Below, piece after piece: positions 1-11,476 of a DNA stretch of 64,000 nucleotides. This DNA comes from Trichomonas vaginalis G3 (Eukaryota; Parabasalia; Trichomonadida; Trichomonadidae). Position 1 is the first letter of the stretch. Each line of letters starts with the position of its first letter. Where the stretch lies: contig NC_067207.1 of NCBI RefSeq assembly GCF_026262505.1, positions 25,326,082-25,390,081 of the forward strand. The letters run 5' to 3'. The translations under genes were made by a program, and so were the position numbers. The notes below the pieces were generated by a model. It was not told where the DNA came from. It made no database searches and saw nothing but the letters and a program-made list of their open reading frames with translations.

Positions 1-757
1 AGTAATTGTAACTTTAACCTGATATTGCCCAGCTGCTGTATTGGATGGAACTTTGAATTTGATGGTCTTTAGTTCTTTGCTATTTGCAATTTCTTGTGTT
101 GCAACCTCTTCATTATTGAAGAAAACCTTTGCTGTGAGTTGTTTATCACCTAAATCTTCATCATATGCTGAAGCCAAGAAAGAAACTTCAGAATCTGAAA
201 TGTAATAAACATATTCAGGAGGAAGAACATACAACTTTGGTCTATAATTAGCATGGACAGCAGTAAATGGATAATCAACATAGACCAAGGAGTCGGTTCC
301 TTCAGCATATGCATTAATTCTTAATATATACTGGCCAAGTTTTGTAGGTGGTTTGATCTTGATATCAAAGTCCATGAACATCTGTTCTATTGATACAGTA
401 AATTCTCCAAGGCTCTCTTGTTTGACAACTTTACCTTCTGAATCGATAAATTGCCAATATGCTTCTACACGATCACCTGGAATAATATATGCAAAGACTC
501 CAGTAATTGGTATATCTTCAGTTATATCTGCTTCTTGATCTGGCAAAACTTCGTCAAGGTAGAGAAACGGTGGCTGATAATCGCCTTCATAAATCATGTA
601 AATGAATGTTACTGACTGGCCAGGTTGAATGTATCTGTTAAGCCATGAAAATGAAAGCCAATGAATTGTAGGCATTTCATCTGTTGCATATAAGAATTCC
701 TCATTGTTTGTGAAAAACTTTGGTTCATCATTTGAACCGAAATCTTGGGCATTGATA
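1..757 (-). pseudogene. Surface-protein family copy c0, 3' part (diverged, split by mariner)
   Basis: On the minus strand this stretch is open from the mariner junction to the window edge and aligns with the middle of the array proteins. It matches the N-terminal domain end (FSWLNRYIQPGQSVTF), the first Ig-like domain, and the second Ig-like domain (DSEVSFLASAYDEDLGD). Many substitutions separate it from the array copies, so it is an older paralogue outside the homogenised block. The C-terminus lies beyond the left edge. Its 5' part is at 2062-2439 on the far side of the mariner. It is a host gene remnant; any residual function is doubtful because the 5' part also carries a frame-changing deletion. 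Confidence 0.85.
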
Positions 758-785
758 TAGGGTGTCCAAAGGTGCGTTTAGCACA
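758..785 (+). repeat. Mariner left TIR
   Basis: 28-bp terminal inverted repeat pairing with 2034-2061 with one mismatch. It is the likely transposase binding site at the element's 5' end. Confidence 0.9.
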
Positions 786-1050
786 GCGCTCTATATGAGA
801 CTATTAAAGGAGATATATGCTGATTATAAATATATAATAAAAAATATGAATATATGTATATGATGAGTATGTTGTATTTTGGCGCCATGCCGGGATATAA
901 AATGAATTTTGAGACAAGAGGCGGTTTCGCGGGAAATTTTGGCGGGATTTTTTTCATTTTTTAATGAATCATAAAGAAAACATCCTCGCTCTTGCAAAAA
1001 AATGCAAAGACTGTAAAAAAATCTACTAGACATTGGTAAAATGCTTCGGT

Positions 1051-1981
1051 ATGGATGCTCCTAGCTATTCCACTGTAACGTATCATGTTAGGATGTATCA
1101 CTTCATGAACAAAAAAGGCGCCCATCATAAAAAATGACAAAAAATCGCCGGATCAAAGAAAAATCAAAGCAATTCTTCAAGCGCTAGATGAAGACCCAAG
1201 AGCATCACTCAGAAGGATAGAGGAGATGACAAAGATACCACGTACAACAGTCAGTTATTATCTGCACAATTATTTGAACTACAAACTAGCGTATACACGT
1301 TGGGTTCCGCACAACCTTAATTCAGTTCAAAAAAAATCTAGAGTCCAATCTTCGAAAGAGCTCCTCTCTATATTGGGTGCGTATCAATCCAAGAAGTTTC
1401 GCTTTTTAGTAACAGGGGACGAGTCTTGGTTTCAATATGCAACAGAAGCCAAAATCATGTGGATCCCGAAGGATGAAAATCCGCAAACATTCCCGAAGAA
1501 AAAAATTGACACACCAATGATGATGTTGTCGGTTTTTTGGGGCGTGAATGGCATCATCGCAATTGATATTCTTCAAAAACCTAATACGATGAATGCTCAG
1601 TATCTAATTGACAATGTTCTTACTCAAATTATCAATTCTGATGAGTTTGAGAAATCCAAACAACAAAAACAAAAGTTTGCAATTCATTTTGATAATTCAA
1701 GAGTTCACAAAAGTCATAAGGTAATGAATTACTTGTTGGAAAACAATGTCAAAGTTGTTCCAAACCCAATTTATTCACCTGATATTGCACCCTCTGACTT
1801 TTATTTATTCGGCACGCTAAAAAAGAGAGCAGAAGGACACGAATTCGCGAGTCCAGATGATCTTGAAAATTTTGTAAGAGAGCAATTTGAGCAATTTTCT
1901 CATGATGATTTAAAGCGTGTCTTTCAAGCCTGGATCGATCGCTGCGAACGCGTGATTGAATCCAATGGTGATTATATTTAA
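1051..1981 (+). pseudogene. Mariner transposase (D,D34D), one small frame break near the N-terminus
   Basis: Cut-and-paste transposase. The long open frame (ATG at 1226, 251 residues) contains all three catalytic acidic positions: VTGDESW, HFDNSRVH and SPDIAPSDFYLF. The last two aspartates are separated by exactly 34 residues, the mariner signature. Upstream, an ATG at 1051 begins MDAPSYSTVTYHV and stays open until a run of six A near 1128-1133, where the frame shifts. The downstream frame is open from just after that region and reads KAILQALDEDPRASLRRIEE, an N-terminal helix-turn-helix-like stretch. The 931-nt span equals 310 codons plus one base, so a single extra A explains the break. It could be a real mutation or a homopolymer sequencing error. 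Confidence 0.88.
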
Positions 1982-2033
1982 ATAAACTTTATATATATGT
2001 AACTTGTTTATTTCTATTCGCAGTATTCAGGTT

Positions 2034-2061
2034 TGTGCTAAACACACCTTTGGACACCCTA
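2034..2061 (-). repeat. Mariner right TIR
   Basis: 28-bp inverted partner of 758-785. It is followed by the TA target duplication and then by surface-protein coding sequence. Confidence 0.9.
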
Positions 2062-2439
2062 TATCTGAAACCCATGGGTGGTTTTGGAGAACGATTGTAA
2101 GATCATTGGAACAGTTATTGTATCAACTTTACTATCTATATCACTGAATTTAAAGGCAGTACAAAGGTCGATTTTCTGTTCTTTAGTACCCTTGTTTGTA
2201 ATTGTCTGTTTTACAAGTGTATGTAATAAATTAGGGTGATTTTCTATTTCAACTGCATAATCTACTTCTGTTGCTTCATCAATGTTCTTTGTAACGCCAT
2301 CAATTTTAACTTTTGTCCAAAGTTTATCAATTATTTCGACAGTTTTAGAATCGCTATCATCATAGAGCATATATGTATACTTACCAGTGGATTTGGCTGA
2401 TACTGAAAGAGAAAATCGAGCAAGTAATATGGAAAGCAT
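2062..2439 (-). pseudogene. Surface-protein family copy c0, 5' part
   Basis: Minus-strand start at 2439 (MLSILLARFSLSVSAK), a signal-peptide-like N-terminus matching the array proteins. It is followed by a homologous N-terminal domain (KVKIDGVTKNIDEATEVDY; VKQTITNKGTKEQKIDLCTA). Around 2100-2120 it lacks roughly 45 bp present in other copies, the region encoding the WW motif. This shifts the frame before the conserved NHPWV segment, which is visible in another frame. The gene was therefore broken twice: by this deletion and by the mariner. Order of events is unknown. Confidence 0.85.
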
Positions 2440-3631
2440 TTAAAAAAATGATAATATGATTTTACAAAAATAAGCATTCAAAAAAAAATAAAGTAATTCA
2501 AAAGTATTATTAGTCGTTTTTCAAAATCATCTTTACTTACGAATCGATAATATTTCAGACCATTGTGCACTATAGTCTGTTTTCAATAGCTAAAATCATA
2601 TTATAGTTTGTCAAGATGATCCTCTCAATTTTCAATGTTTTGAATTTCTTATATTTTTGTGAAAGAATAAAAAATTAAATTGAAAGTTCTCTGCCAATGT
2701 CATTGCATGTATGAAACGCAGTATATATGTTTAAGCACCTAAAAATAAGAACACTATATCTTAATCTTTATGAAATTTCTCCTTATTTAATTATCGCTGT
2801 CATAAATAATCTTTGAGTTTAATTATTCAGTAAAAAATTCATTTCAATCCATTATTTACTAAGTTACAGATAGATCTGACCGCGTATCTTATTCCGATTA
2901 TTTGAATAAAGTTTTTTGTTTCAAAAATTGATAAATAATATTTTTTATTCCTTCTCAGAAAATTCAAATAATCTTTTCAATCTTTTTACTCCAAAAATAA
3001 TATTCATTATAAAACTGCTTGGTAATATTTTTACAAAAACCAGAGGCAAAAAAAATCCTCTGAAAAGAATCTCAATATAAGCATCACCGCAGTTGGGATG
3101 TTAGAATTTGTAATTTATCCATTATTTAATCGGTAGAGAAAAATTGGTTTCAAAAGATATTAAAAATCTGACACACCTATTTTTGTCTTTTACTTTTAAT
3201 CACTATTAATAAATATGATTTGGAGGTGATTTGTTTGATTTATACGGAATTTGACTAAATTTTTTTATATTTTGAAAATTAAAGAGTTAAAAACTATTAT
3301 ATTCGTGTGTTTTCCAAATGGTTATTGTGAATATGTGGTGTTAGTAAATATAAATGATAAAAAAAATACCAATAAAGTCGGTAAAGCATAAAAGTTTAGA
3401 TGTTTTATGAAATATTTACTAATAAAGCATCATATAAAAAGAAACTGAATCAAATTCAGTATATATATACTCCACTTTTCCTTGAATGCTTCAATATTGT
3501 TGAAGAAAATTGATTGTGCGGATTTCATTGCATCGTTCAGACTTTTTACTCATGATAATATTGTGATTAAGTAATTTGATGAATTTATCCTATGAATTCC
3601 CTAATAAATACAATAAAAAAATCCGTGATTT
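2440..3631. other. Intergenic, c0 promoter side and c1 downstream side
   Basis: AT-rich. The first ~250 bp are recognisably homologous to the spacer upstream of array genes (shared TAGTCGTTTTTCAAA-like and ATGATCCTCTCAATTTT blocks). From about 2700 to 3630 the sequence differs from the array spacer. No gene or RNA could be supported. Confidence 0.6.
2447..2451 (-). promoter_or_regulatory. Initiator-like TCATT of copy c0
   Basis: Reads TCATT on the minus strand, with the A about 10 nt before the ATG at 2439. It fits the trichomonad initiator TCA(Y)(W), which lies very close to start codons and gives very short leaders. Confidence 0.5.
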
Positions 3632-5313
3632 TTACTTTCTAAACCAAAGAATAATAACGACAATGGCAACAAGAACTGCAATTACTGCTAAGACACTGAG
3701 GACGGCAATGAGTGCCTTCCTTTGCTTAACTTCTTTTGTTGTAAGAATTCCTTTAGCAGAATCACTTGCGATAACATCTTGATAGATGTTGATATTTGTT
3801 AATTTTTCAGAGGATTCGGTTGGTGTTGTGACTACGATCTTGATTTCGGCTGTTGTGTTTGTTTCTGTTGTGTTTGTTTCTGTTGTTGGGATGGTGAAAT
3901 CAAGTGGAACTCTGACTAATCCTGCATCGTTAGTTGATGTGATCGTCTTCTTGACTTTATCGTTGTAGAACAGAGAAACAGTGAACTTGTTATCGAAGTT
4001 TGTATCTGGATCATTGATGACAGCTGTGAAGTTGACCTTGTCGCCTTTGTTGTATGTGGCATTAAGTTTTGGTTCGAAATAGATTGTGAGAACTGTGTTA
4101 TTCTTGATTGTGATTGTGAACTTCTTTGTTCCAATCTTCTTGCCATCTGTAGCTGTGACTTTGACTTCATATTCACCTGCTGCTGTGTCTTTTGGAACTT
4201 TGAATTTGAATGTCTTAAGATCTTTGCTGTTTGCAACTTCTTGTGTTGCAACTTCTGCATTGTTGAAGAAAACCTTTGCTGTGAGTGGTTTATCACCTGA
4301 ATCTTGATCGTAGACTGAAGCCAAGAAAGAAACTTCAGAATCTGGAATGTAATATAGGTATTCAGATGGAACAATGTATAACTTTGGTCTATAATTTGGT
4401 GGAACAACTGTAATTGTGAATTCTTCATAAAGCAATGAGCCAAGACCATTAGTATATGTGTAAACATATAATGTGTACTTTCCAAGTTCTGTTGGTGGTG
4501 TGATTGACACATCAAAATCCATACTTGTTTGTTTTTCTGAAACTGTAAATTTGCCAAGGCTGCCATATTTGATTATCTTATCTTTTGAATCATGAATTTC
4601 CCAACCTGCTTCTACCGTGTATGGTTCAACTAAGAAATAAAAACTTCCCTTTACTTGAATTACTTCAGTGGAATCTGTTTCTTCTGAAATCAGAGATTTA
4701 TCAAGTTTAAGTAATGGCGGTTGATATGTCTCTTCATAAAACATGTAAGAAAGTGTGATAGACTTTCCTGGTTGGATATACTTGTTGAGCCATGAGAATG
4801 AGATCCATTGAATTTCAGGAAATCCAGAGTCGTATTCTAAAATTTTCTCATTGTTCGTGAAGAATCTTGGCTCAGGTTCTATTCCAAAGTCTTGGGCACT
4901 GATATCTGTAACCCAAGGATGATTTTGCAGAACTAGTGTCAGATCATTTGTTTGATCCCACCAAAGATAATAACCAAAGTTTGTAAGGGATGATGCTTCA
5001 ACATTATCTATAGAATCTTTTAAATTCAATGCTGTGCAAAGGTCAATTTTCTTTTCCGTTGAGCCTTTGTTGGTAATTGTCTGTGAAATAATAACATAAT
5101 CTGAATTTTCATCATTATAAATTTCAACGGAGTAGCCTAAATCAGTGGCTTCTTTAATGTTTTTTGTAACACCATCTATTCTGACTTTTGTATAAGGTTC
5201 TTTAATTATTTCATAATTCTCCCTTCCGTCCTTATCATAAATCATGTACGAATTATCCCAACAACTTTGCCTGAAACTGAAAGAGAAAGTTGTGCAAGTA
5301 ATATGGAAAACAT
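3632..5313 (-). pseudogene. Surface-protein copy c1, frameshifted after the signal peptide; diverged C-terminus
   Basis: The ATG at 5313 gives the same N-terminus as the array copies. One C is missing from the CCCC run near 5257-5259, so the rest of the protein is in another frame, open from 5245. The body is otherwise identical to the array proteins. The linker holds an extra TETNTT unit. The C-terminus after ASDSA diverges (KGILTTKEVKQRKALIAVLS and a TM helix ending FRK), and the downstream spacer is unlike the array spacer. This marks the left edge of the homogenised array. The one-base loss could be a consensus error; if so the gene is intact. Confidence 0.85.
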
Positions 5314-6256
5314 TTAAAAAAATGGTAAAATGATTTTATAAAAGTATTCAAATATAAATATTTCAGAAACATTTTGAGTCGTTTTTCAAAGTCATCTATA
5401 CATATGAATCGATAATATTTCATATTATTATACCTTATGATTGATTTTCTATAGTTATAATCACCTTGTATAATGTCAAGATGATCCTCTCAATTTTTTG
5501 TGAAAAAATAAAAAATAAAAAAGCTATAAAATTGAAAGTTCTTTGCCCAATGTCAGTTCAAATAAAAAATGCTCAATTTGATTTAATAACTAAAAATAAT
5601 AGATGCAAATCTGAATGACTACTTATTATCTGTGTCAAATTTAATGATTGAGTTTATTTATTCATTCGAAAATTCCAGTTCAATATATAATTTTAAAAAT
5701 TTCACATTAATTATGTATGTCAGAAATTTTGAAATAATCTGACATTCTACTTCTTGTCATTTATTTTTAGCCATGAAAATTGAACTATAATTCCTGTATA
5801 TACACATCCATATGTCATTATATATTGATGGACCCTTGATGATAATGTCAAGAAAAACGAATAAATCTGATGAGTAATGAGACAAAATAACTGTTTTTTT
5901 AGCTGGCAGATTTTTTATAGTAACAAACGGGAGTCATTATTCATTCTCCTTTATTTTTGAGATGGGAAGATATCATTGCAGCATTATATACTCATCAATT
6001 GGTAACTTATGTTATGGGATCATTTGAAAAAAAATTTATTAGTAATGTTTATTAATTAGATGCTTCATTTATAAAAAAGCTTGTCTTGTTCTATGATCTT
6101 TATTCCAAGTTGGCAATTAAGATTTAGTTGCACAACAAGAATTTCACATGAAAAACAATCCTAGATTGAGTAATTTCAACTTGTTGAAAGATAATTTATA
6201 AGTAATTTTAAAAAGTGTGTTTAAAGCATAAAATTTAATTTATTCTCCGAATTTTT
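5314..6256. other. Array spacer (representative)
   Basis: AT-rich spacer repeated after every array gene. The 100-200 bp next to each gene start are the most conserved with copies c0 and c10 and probably hold the promoter. No open reading frame, tRNA or convincing structured RNA was seen. The gene-end side carries the TAAA polyadenylation-type signal overlapping the stop codon. Confidence 0.6.
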
Positions 6257-7924
6257 TTATTTTCTCAGCCAAAGAATAATAACGACTACCGCAACAACAA
6301 CAGCAATGACAGCTAAGACACAGAGAACTGCAACAAGGGCGGTCTTCTTTTTAGCTTCCTTTGTAGCAATCTTTCCTGTTGCAGAATCACTTGCGATAAC
6401 ATCTTGATAGATGTTGATATTTGTTAATTTTTCAGAGGATTCGGTTGGTGTTGTGACTACGATCTTGATTTCGGCTGTTGTGTTTGTTTCTGTTGTTGGG
6501 ATGGTGAAATCAAGTGGAACTCTGACTAATCCTGCATCGTTAGTTGATGTGATCGTCTTCTTGACTTTATCGTTGTAGAACAGAGAAACAGTGAACTTGT
6601 TATCGAAGTTTGTATCTGGATCATTGATGACAGCTGTGAAGTTGACCTTGTCGCCTTTGTTGTATGTGGCATTAAGTTTTGGTTCGAAATAGATTGTGAG
6701 AACTGTGTTATTCTTGATTGTGATTGTGAACTTCTTTGTTCCAATCTTCTTGCCATCTGTAGCTGTGACTTTGACTTCATATTCACCTGCTGCTGTGTCT
6801 TTTGGAACTTTGAATTTGAATGTCTTAAGATCTTTGCTGTTTGCAACTTCTTGTGTTGCAACTTCTGCATTGTTGAAGAAAACCTTTGCTGTGAGTGGTT
6901 TATCACCTGAATCTTGATCGTAGACTGAAGCCAAGAAAGAAACTTCAGAATCTGGAATGTAATATAGGTATTCAGATGGAACAATGTATAACTTTGGTCT
7001 ATAATTTGGTGGAACAACTGTAATTGTGAATTCTTCATAAAGCAATGAGCCAAGACCATTAGTATATGTGTAAACATATAATGTGTACTTTCCAAGTTCT
7101 GTTGGTGGTGTGATTGACACATCAAAATCCATACTTGTTTGTTTTTCTGAAACTGTAAATTTGCCAAGGCTGCCATATTTGATTATCTTATCTTTTGAAT
7201 CATGAATTTCCCAACCTGCTTCTACCGTGTATGGTTCAACTAAGAAATAAAAACTTCCCTTTACTTGAATTACTTCAGTGGAATCTGTTTCTTCTGAAAT
7301 CAGAGATTTATCAAGTTTAAGTAATGGCGGTTGATATGTCTCTTCATAAAACATGTAAGAAAGTGTGATAGACTTTCCTGGTTGGATATACTTGTTGAGC
7401 CATGAGAATGAGATCCATTGAATTTCAGGAAATCCAGAGTCGTATTCTAAAATTTTCTCATTGTTCGTGAAGAATCTTGGCTCAGGTTCTATTCCAAAGT
7501 CTTGGGCACTGATATCTGTAACCCAAGGATGATTTTGCAGAACTAGTGTCAGATCATTTGTTTGATCCCACCAAAGATAATAACCAAAGTTTGTAAGGGA
7601 TGATGCTTCAACATTATCTATAGAATCTTTTAAATTCAATGCTGTGCAAAGGTCAATTTTCTTTTCCGTTGAGCCTTTGTTGGTAATTGTCTGTGAAATA
7701 ATAACATAATCTGAATTTTCATCATTATAAATTTCAACGGAGTAGCCTAAATCAGTGGCTTCTTTAATGTTTTTTGTAACACCATCTATTCTGACTTTTG
7801 TATAAGGTTCTTTAATTATTTCATAATTCTCCCTTCCGTCCTTATCATAAATCATGTACGAATTATCCCCAACAACTTTGCCTGAAACTGAAAGAGAAAG
7901 TTGTGCAAGTAATATGGAAAACAT
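6257..7924 (-). CDS. Single-pass surface protein, array copy c2
   Basis: 555 residues. Residues 1-16 (MFSILLAQLSLSVSGK) form a signal-peptide-like segment. Residues ~17-210 form a family-specific domain with LWWDQTNDLTLVLQNHPWV and FSWLNKYIQPGKS. Residues ~215-320, ~325-415 and ~417-505 look like successive Ig-like beta domains (TPPTELGKYTLYVYTY; DTAAGEYEVKVTATDG). A Thr/Asn linker with N-x-T sites follows, then a membrane helix (~530-552) and the tail LRK. It should sit on the plasma membrane with its bulk outside; an adhesion or recognition role is inference from architecture only. The start is supported by a TCATT initiator 17 nt upstream. The stop TAA is part of TAAA. Confidence 0.9.
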   Translation of the reverse strand: MFSILLAQLSLSVSGKVVGDNSYMIYDKDGRENYEIIKEPYTKVRIDGVTKNIKEATDLGYSVEIYNDENSDYVIISQTITNKGSTEKKIDLCTALNLKDSIDNVEASSLTNFGYYLWWDQTNDLTLVLQNHPWVTDISAQDFGIEPEPRFFTNNEKILEYDSGFPEIQWISFSWLNKYIQPGKSITLSYMFYEETYQPPLLKLDKSLISEETDSTEVIQVKGSFYFLVEPYTVEAGWEIHDSKDKIIKYGSLGKFTVSEKQTSMDFDVSITPPTELGKYTLYVYTYTNGLGSLLYEEFTITVVPPNYRPKLYIVPSEYLYYIPDSEVSFLASVYDQDSGDKPLTAKVFFNNAEVATQEVANSKDLKTFKFKVPKDTAAGEYEVKVTATDGKKIGTKKFTITIKNNTVLTIYFEPKLNATYNKGDKVNFTAVINDPDTNFDNKFTVSLFYNDKVKKTITSTNDAGLVRVPLDFTIPTTETNTTAEIKIVVTTPTESSEKLTNINIYQDVIASDSATGKIATKEAKKKTALVAVLCVLAVIAVVVAVVVIILWLRK

Positions 7925-7938
7925 TTAAAAAATGGTAA

Positions 7939-7943
7939 AATGA
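7939..7943 (-). promoter_or_regulatory. Initiator-like TCATT of copy c2, repeated in every array unit
   Basis: Minus strand reads TCATTTTACC with the A 17 nt before the ATG at 7924. This matches the trichomonad initiator TCA(Y)(W). The same site occurs at the equivalent place in all array units, shifted by one base where the A-run has 7 rather than 6 A. Confidence 0.6.
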
Positions 7944-8866
7944 TTTTATAAAAGTATTCAAATATAAATATTTCAGAAACATTTTGAGTCGTTTTTCAAA
8001 GTCATCTATACATATGAATCGATAATATTTCATATTATTATACCTTATGATTGATTTTCTATAGTTATAATCACCTTGTATAATGTCAAGATGATCCTCT
8101 CAATTTTTTGTGAAAAAATAAAAAATAAAAAAGCTATAAAATTGAAAGTTCTTTGCCCAATGTCAGTTCAAATAAAAAATGCTCAATTTGATTTAATAAC
8201 TAAAAATAATAGATGCAAATCTGAATGACTACTTATTATCTGTGTCAAATTTAATGATTGAGTTTATTTATTCATTCGAAAATTCCAGTTCAATATATAA
8301 TTTTAAAAATTTCACATTAATTATGTATGTCAGAAATTTTGAAATAATCTGACATTCTACTTCTTGTCATTTATTTTTAGCCATGAAAATTGAACTATAA
8401 TTCCTGTATATACACATCCATATGTCATTATATATTGATGGACCCTTGATGATAATGTCAAGAAAAACGAATAAATCTGATGAGTAATGAGACAAAATAA
8501 CTGTTTTTTTAGCTGGCAGATTTTTTATAGTAACAAACGGGAGTCATTATTCATTCTCCTTTATTTTTGAGATGGGAAGATATCATTGCAGCATTATATA
8601 CTCATCAATTGGTAACTTATGTTATGGGATCATTTGAAAAAAAATTTATTAGTAATGTTTATTAATTAGATGCTTCATTTATAAAAAAGCTTGTCTTGTT
8701 CTATGATCTTTATTCCAAGTTGGCAATTAAGATTTAGTTGCACAACAAGAATTTCACATGAAAAACAATCCTAGATTGAGTAATTTCAACTTGTTGAAAG
8801 ATAATTTATAAGTAATTTTAAAAAGTGTGTTTAAAGCATAAAATTTAATTTATTCTCCGAATTTTT

Positions 8867-10534
8867 TTATTTTCTCAGCCAAAGAATAATAACGACTACC
8901 GCAACAACAACAGCAATGACAGCTAAGACACAGAGAACTGCAACAAGGGCGGTCTTCTTTTTAGCTTCCTTTGTAGCAATCTTTCCTGTTGCAGAATCAC
9001 TTGCGATAACATCTTGATAGATGTTGATATTTGTTAATTTTTCAGAGGATTCGGTTGGTGTTGTGACTACGATCTTGATTTCGGCTGTTGTGTTTGTTTC
9101 TGTTGTTGGGATGGTGAAATCAAGTGGAACTCTGACTAATCCTGCATCGTTAGTTGATGTGATCGTCTTCTTGACTTTATCGTTGTAGAACAGAGAAACA
9201 GTGAACTTGTTATCGAAGTTTGTATCTGGATCATTGATGACAGCTGTGAAGTTGACCTTGTCGCCTTTGTTGTATGTGGCATTAAGTTTTGGTTCGAAAT
9301 AGATTGTGAGAACTGTGTTATTCTTGATTGTGATTGTGAACTTCTTTGTTCCAATCTTCTTGCCATCTGTAGCTGTGACTTTGACTTCATATTCACCTGC
9401 TGCTGTGTCTTTTGGAACTTTGAATTTGAATGTCTTAAGATCTTTGCTGTTTGCAACTTCTTGTGTTGCAACTTCTGCATTGTTGAAGAAAACCTTTGCT
9501 GTGAGTGGTTTATCACCTGAATCTTGATCGTAGACTGAAGCCAAGAAAGAAACTTCAGAATCTGGAATGTAATATAGGTATTCAGATGGAACAATGTATA
9601 ACTTTGGTCTATAATTTGGTGGAACAACTGTAATTGTGAATTCTTCATAAAGCAATGAGCCAAGACCATTAGTATATGTGTAAACATATAATGTGTACTT
9701 TCCAAGTTCTGTTGGTGGTGTGATTGACACATCAAAATCCATACTTGTTTGTTTTTCTGAAACTGTAAATTTGCCAAGGCTGCCATATTTGATTATCTTA
9801 TCTTTTGAATCATGAATTTCCCAACCTGCTTCTACCGTGTATGGTTCAACTAAGAAATAAAAACTTCCCTTTACTTGAATTACTTCAGTGGAATCTGTTT
9901 CTTCTGAAATCAGAGATTTATCAAGTTTAAGTAATGGCGGTTGATATGTCTCTTCATAAAACATGTAAGAAAGTGTGATAGACTTTCCTGGTTGGATATA
10001 CTTGTTGAGCCATGAGAATGAGATCCATTGAATTTCAGGAAATCCAGAGTCGTATTCTAAAATTTTCTCATTGTTCGTGAAGAATCTTGGCTCAGGTTCT
10101 ATTCCAAAGTCTTGGGCACTGATATCTGTAACCCAAGGATGATTTTGCAGAACTAGTGTCAGATCATTTGTTTGATCCCACCAAAGATAATAACCAAAGT
10201 TTGTAAGGGATGATGCTTCAACATTATCTATAGAATCTTTTAAATTCAATGCTGTGCAAAGGTCAATTTTCTTTTCCGTTGAGCCTTTGTTGGTAATTGT
10301 CTGTGAAATAATAACATAATCTGAATTTTCATCATTATAAATTTCAACGGAGTAGCCTAAATCAGTGGCTTCTTTAATGTTTTTTGTAACACCATCTATT
10401 CTGACTTTTGTATAAGGTTCTTTAATTATTTCATAATTCTCCCTTCCGTCCTTATCATAAATCATGTACGAATTATCCCCAACAACTTTGCCTGAAACTG
10501 AAAGAGAAAGTTGTGCAAGTAATATGGAAAACAT
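8867..10534 (-). CDS. Single-pass surface protein, array copy c3
   Basis: 555 residues, protein identical to copy c2 including signal-like N-terminus, Ig-like domains, linker PTTETNTTAEIK and C-terminal membrane helix. The leader has the 6-A version of the A-run. Its own spacer and initiator suggest it is transcribed independently rather than as an operon. Confidence 0.9.
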   Translation of the reverse strand: MFSILLAQLSLSVSGKVVGDNSYMIYDKDGRENYEIIKEPYTKVRIDGVTKNIKEATDLGYSVEIYNDENSDYVIISQTITNKGSTEKKIDLCTALNLKDSIDNVEASSLTNFGYYLWWDQTNDLTLVLQNHPWVTDISAQDFGIEPEPRFFTNNEKILEYDSGFPEIQWISFSWLNKYIQPGKSITLSYMFYEETYQPPLLKLDKSLISEETDSTEVIQVKGSFYFLVEPYTVEAGWEIHDSKDKIIKYGSLGKFTVSEKQTSMDFDVSITPPTELGKYTLYVYTYTNGLGSLLYEEFTITVVPPNYRPKLYIVPSEYLYYIPDSEVSFLASVYDQDSGDKPLTAKVFFNNAEVATQEVANSKDLKTFKFKVPKDTAAGEYEVKVTATDGKKIGTKKFTITIKNNTVLTIYFEPKLNATYNKGDKVNFTAVINDPDTNFDNKFTVSLFYNDKVKKTITSTNDAGLVRVPLDFTIPTTETNTTAEIKIVVTTPTESSEKLTNINIYQDVIASDSATGKIATKEAKKKTALVAVLCVLAVIAVVVAVVVIILWLRK

Positions 10535-11476
10535 TTAAAAAATGGTAAAATGATTTTATAAAAGTATTCAAATATAAATATTTCAGAAACATTTTGAGTC
10601 GTTTTTCAAAGTCATCTATACATATGAATCGATAATATTTCATATTATTATACCTTATGATTGATTTTCTATAGTTATAATCACCTTGTATAATGTCAAG
10701 ATGATCCTCTCAATTTTTTGTGAAAAAATAAAAAATAAAAAAGCTATAAAATTGAAAGTTCTTTGCCCAATGTCAGTTCAAATAAAAAATGCTCAATTTG
10801 ATTTAATAACTAAAAATAATAGATGCAAATCTGAATGACTACTTATTATCTGTGTCAAATTTAATGATTGAGTTTATTTATTCATTCGAAAATTCCAGTT
10901 CAATATATAATTTTAAAAATTTCACATTAATTATGTATGTCAGAAATTTTGAAATAATCTGACATTCTACTTCTTGTCATTTATTTTTAGCCATGAAAAT
11001 TGAACTATAATTCCTGTATATACACATCCATATGTCATTATATATTGATGGACCCTTGATGATAATGTCAAGAAAAACGAATAAATCTGATGAGTAATGA
11101 GACAAAATAACTGTTTTTTTAGCTGGCAGATTTTTTATAGTAACAAACGGGAGTCATTATTCATTCTCCTTTATTTTTGAGATGGGAAGATATCATTGCA
11201 GCATTATATACTCATCAATTGGTAACTTATGTTATGGGATCATTTGAAAAAAAATTTATTAGTAATGTTTATTAATTAGATGCTTCATTTATAAAAAAGC
11301 TTGTCTTGTTCTATGATCTTTATTCCAAGTTGGCAATTAAGATTTAGTTGCACAACAAGAATTTCACATGAAAAACAATCCTAGATTGAGTAATTTCAAC
11401 TTGTTGAAAGATAATTTATAAGTAATTTTAAAAAGTGTGTTTAAAGCATAAAATTTAATTTATTCTCCGAATTTTT

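Larger units (their letters stand above)
758..2061. mobile_element. Tvmar1-like mariner DNA transposon
   Basis: A 1,304-bp element bounded by 28-bp terminal inverted repeats at 758-785 and 2034-2061. These begin TAGGGTGTCCAAAGGTG and differ at one position (C/T). It is flanked by a TA target duplication (756-757 and 2062-2063). It carries one transposase gene on the plus strand and sits inside surface-protein copy c0. A TA target, short TIRs and D,D34D chemistry define the mariner/Tc1 superfamily. Intact ends and near-identical TIRs suggest recent activity. It is the only mariner seen in the window. Confidence 0.95.

Noticed and set aside
824-1033. 69-residue minus-strand frame within the mariner
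   Set aside because: Lies in the element's untranslated region opposite the transposase side; mariners carry a single gene.
6526-7176. A 216-residue minus-strand frame (MAALANLQFQ...) overlapping each surface gene, and a 73-residue plus-strand frame (MRTVLFLIVI...)
   Set aside because: They recur only because the array units are identical, lie wholly inside the surface gene, and disappear or change in the diverged copies; they are shadows of the real frame.
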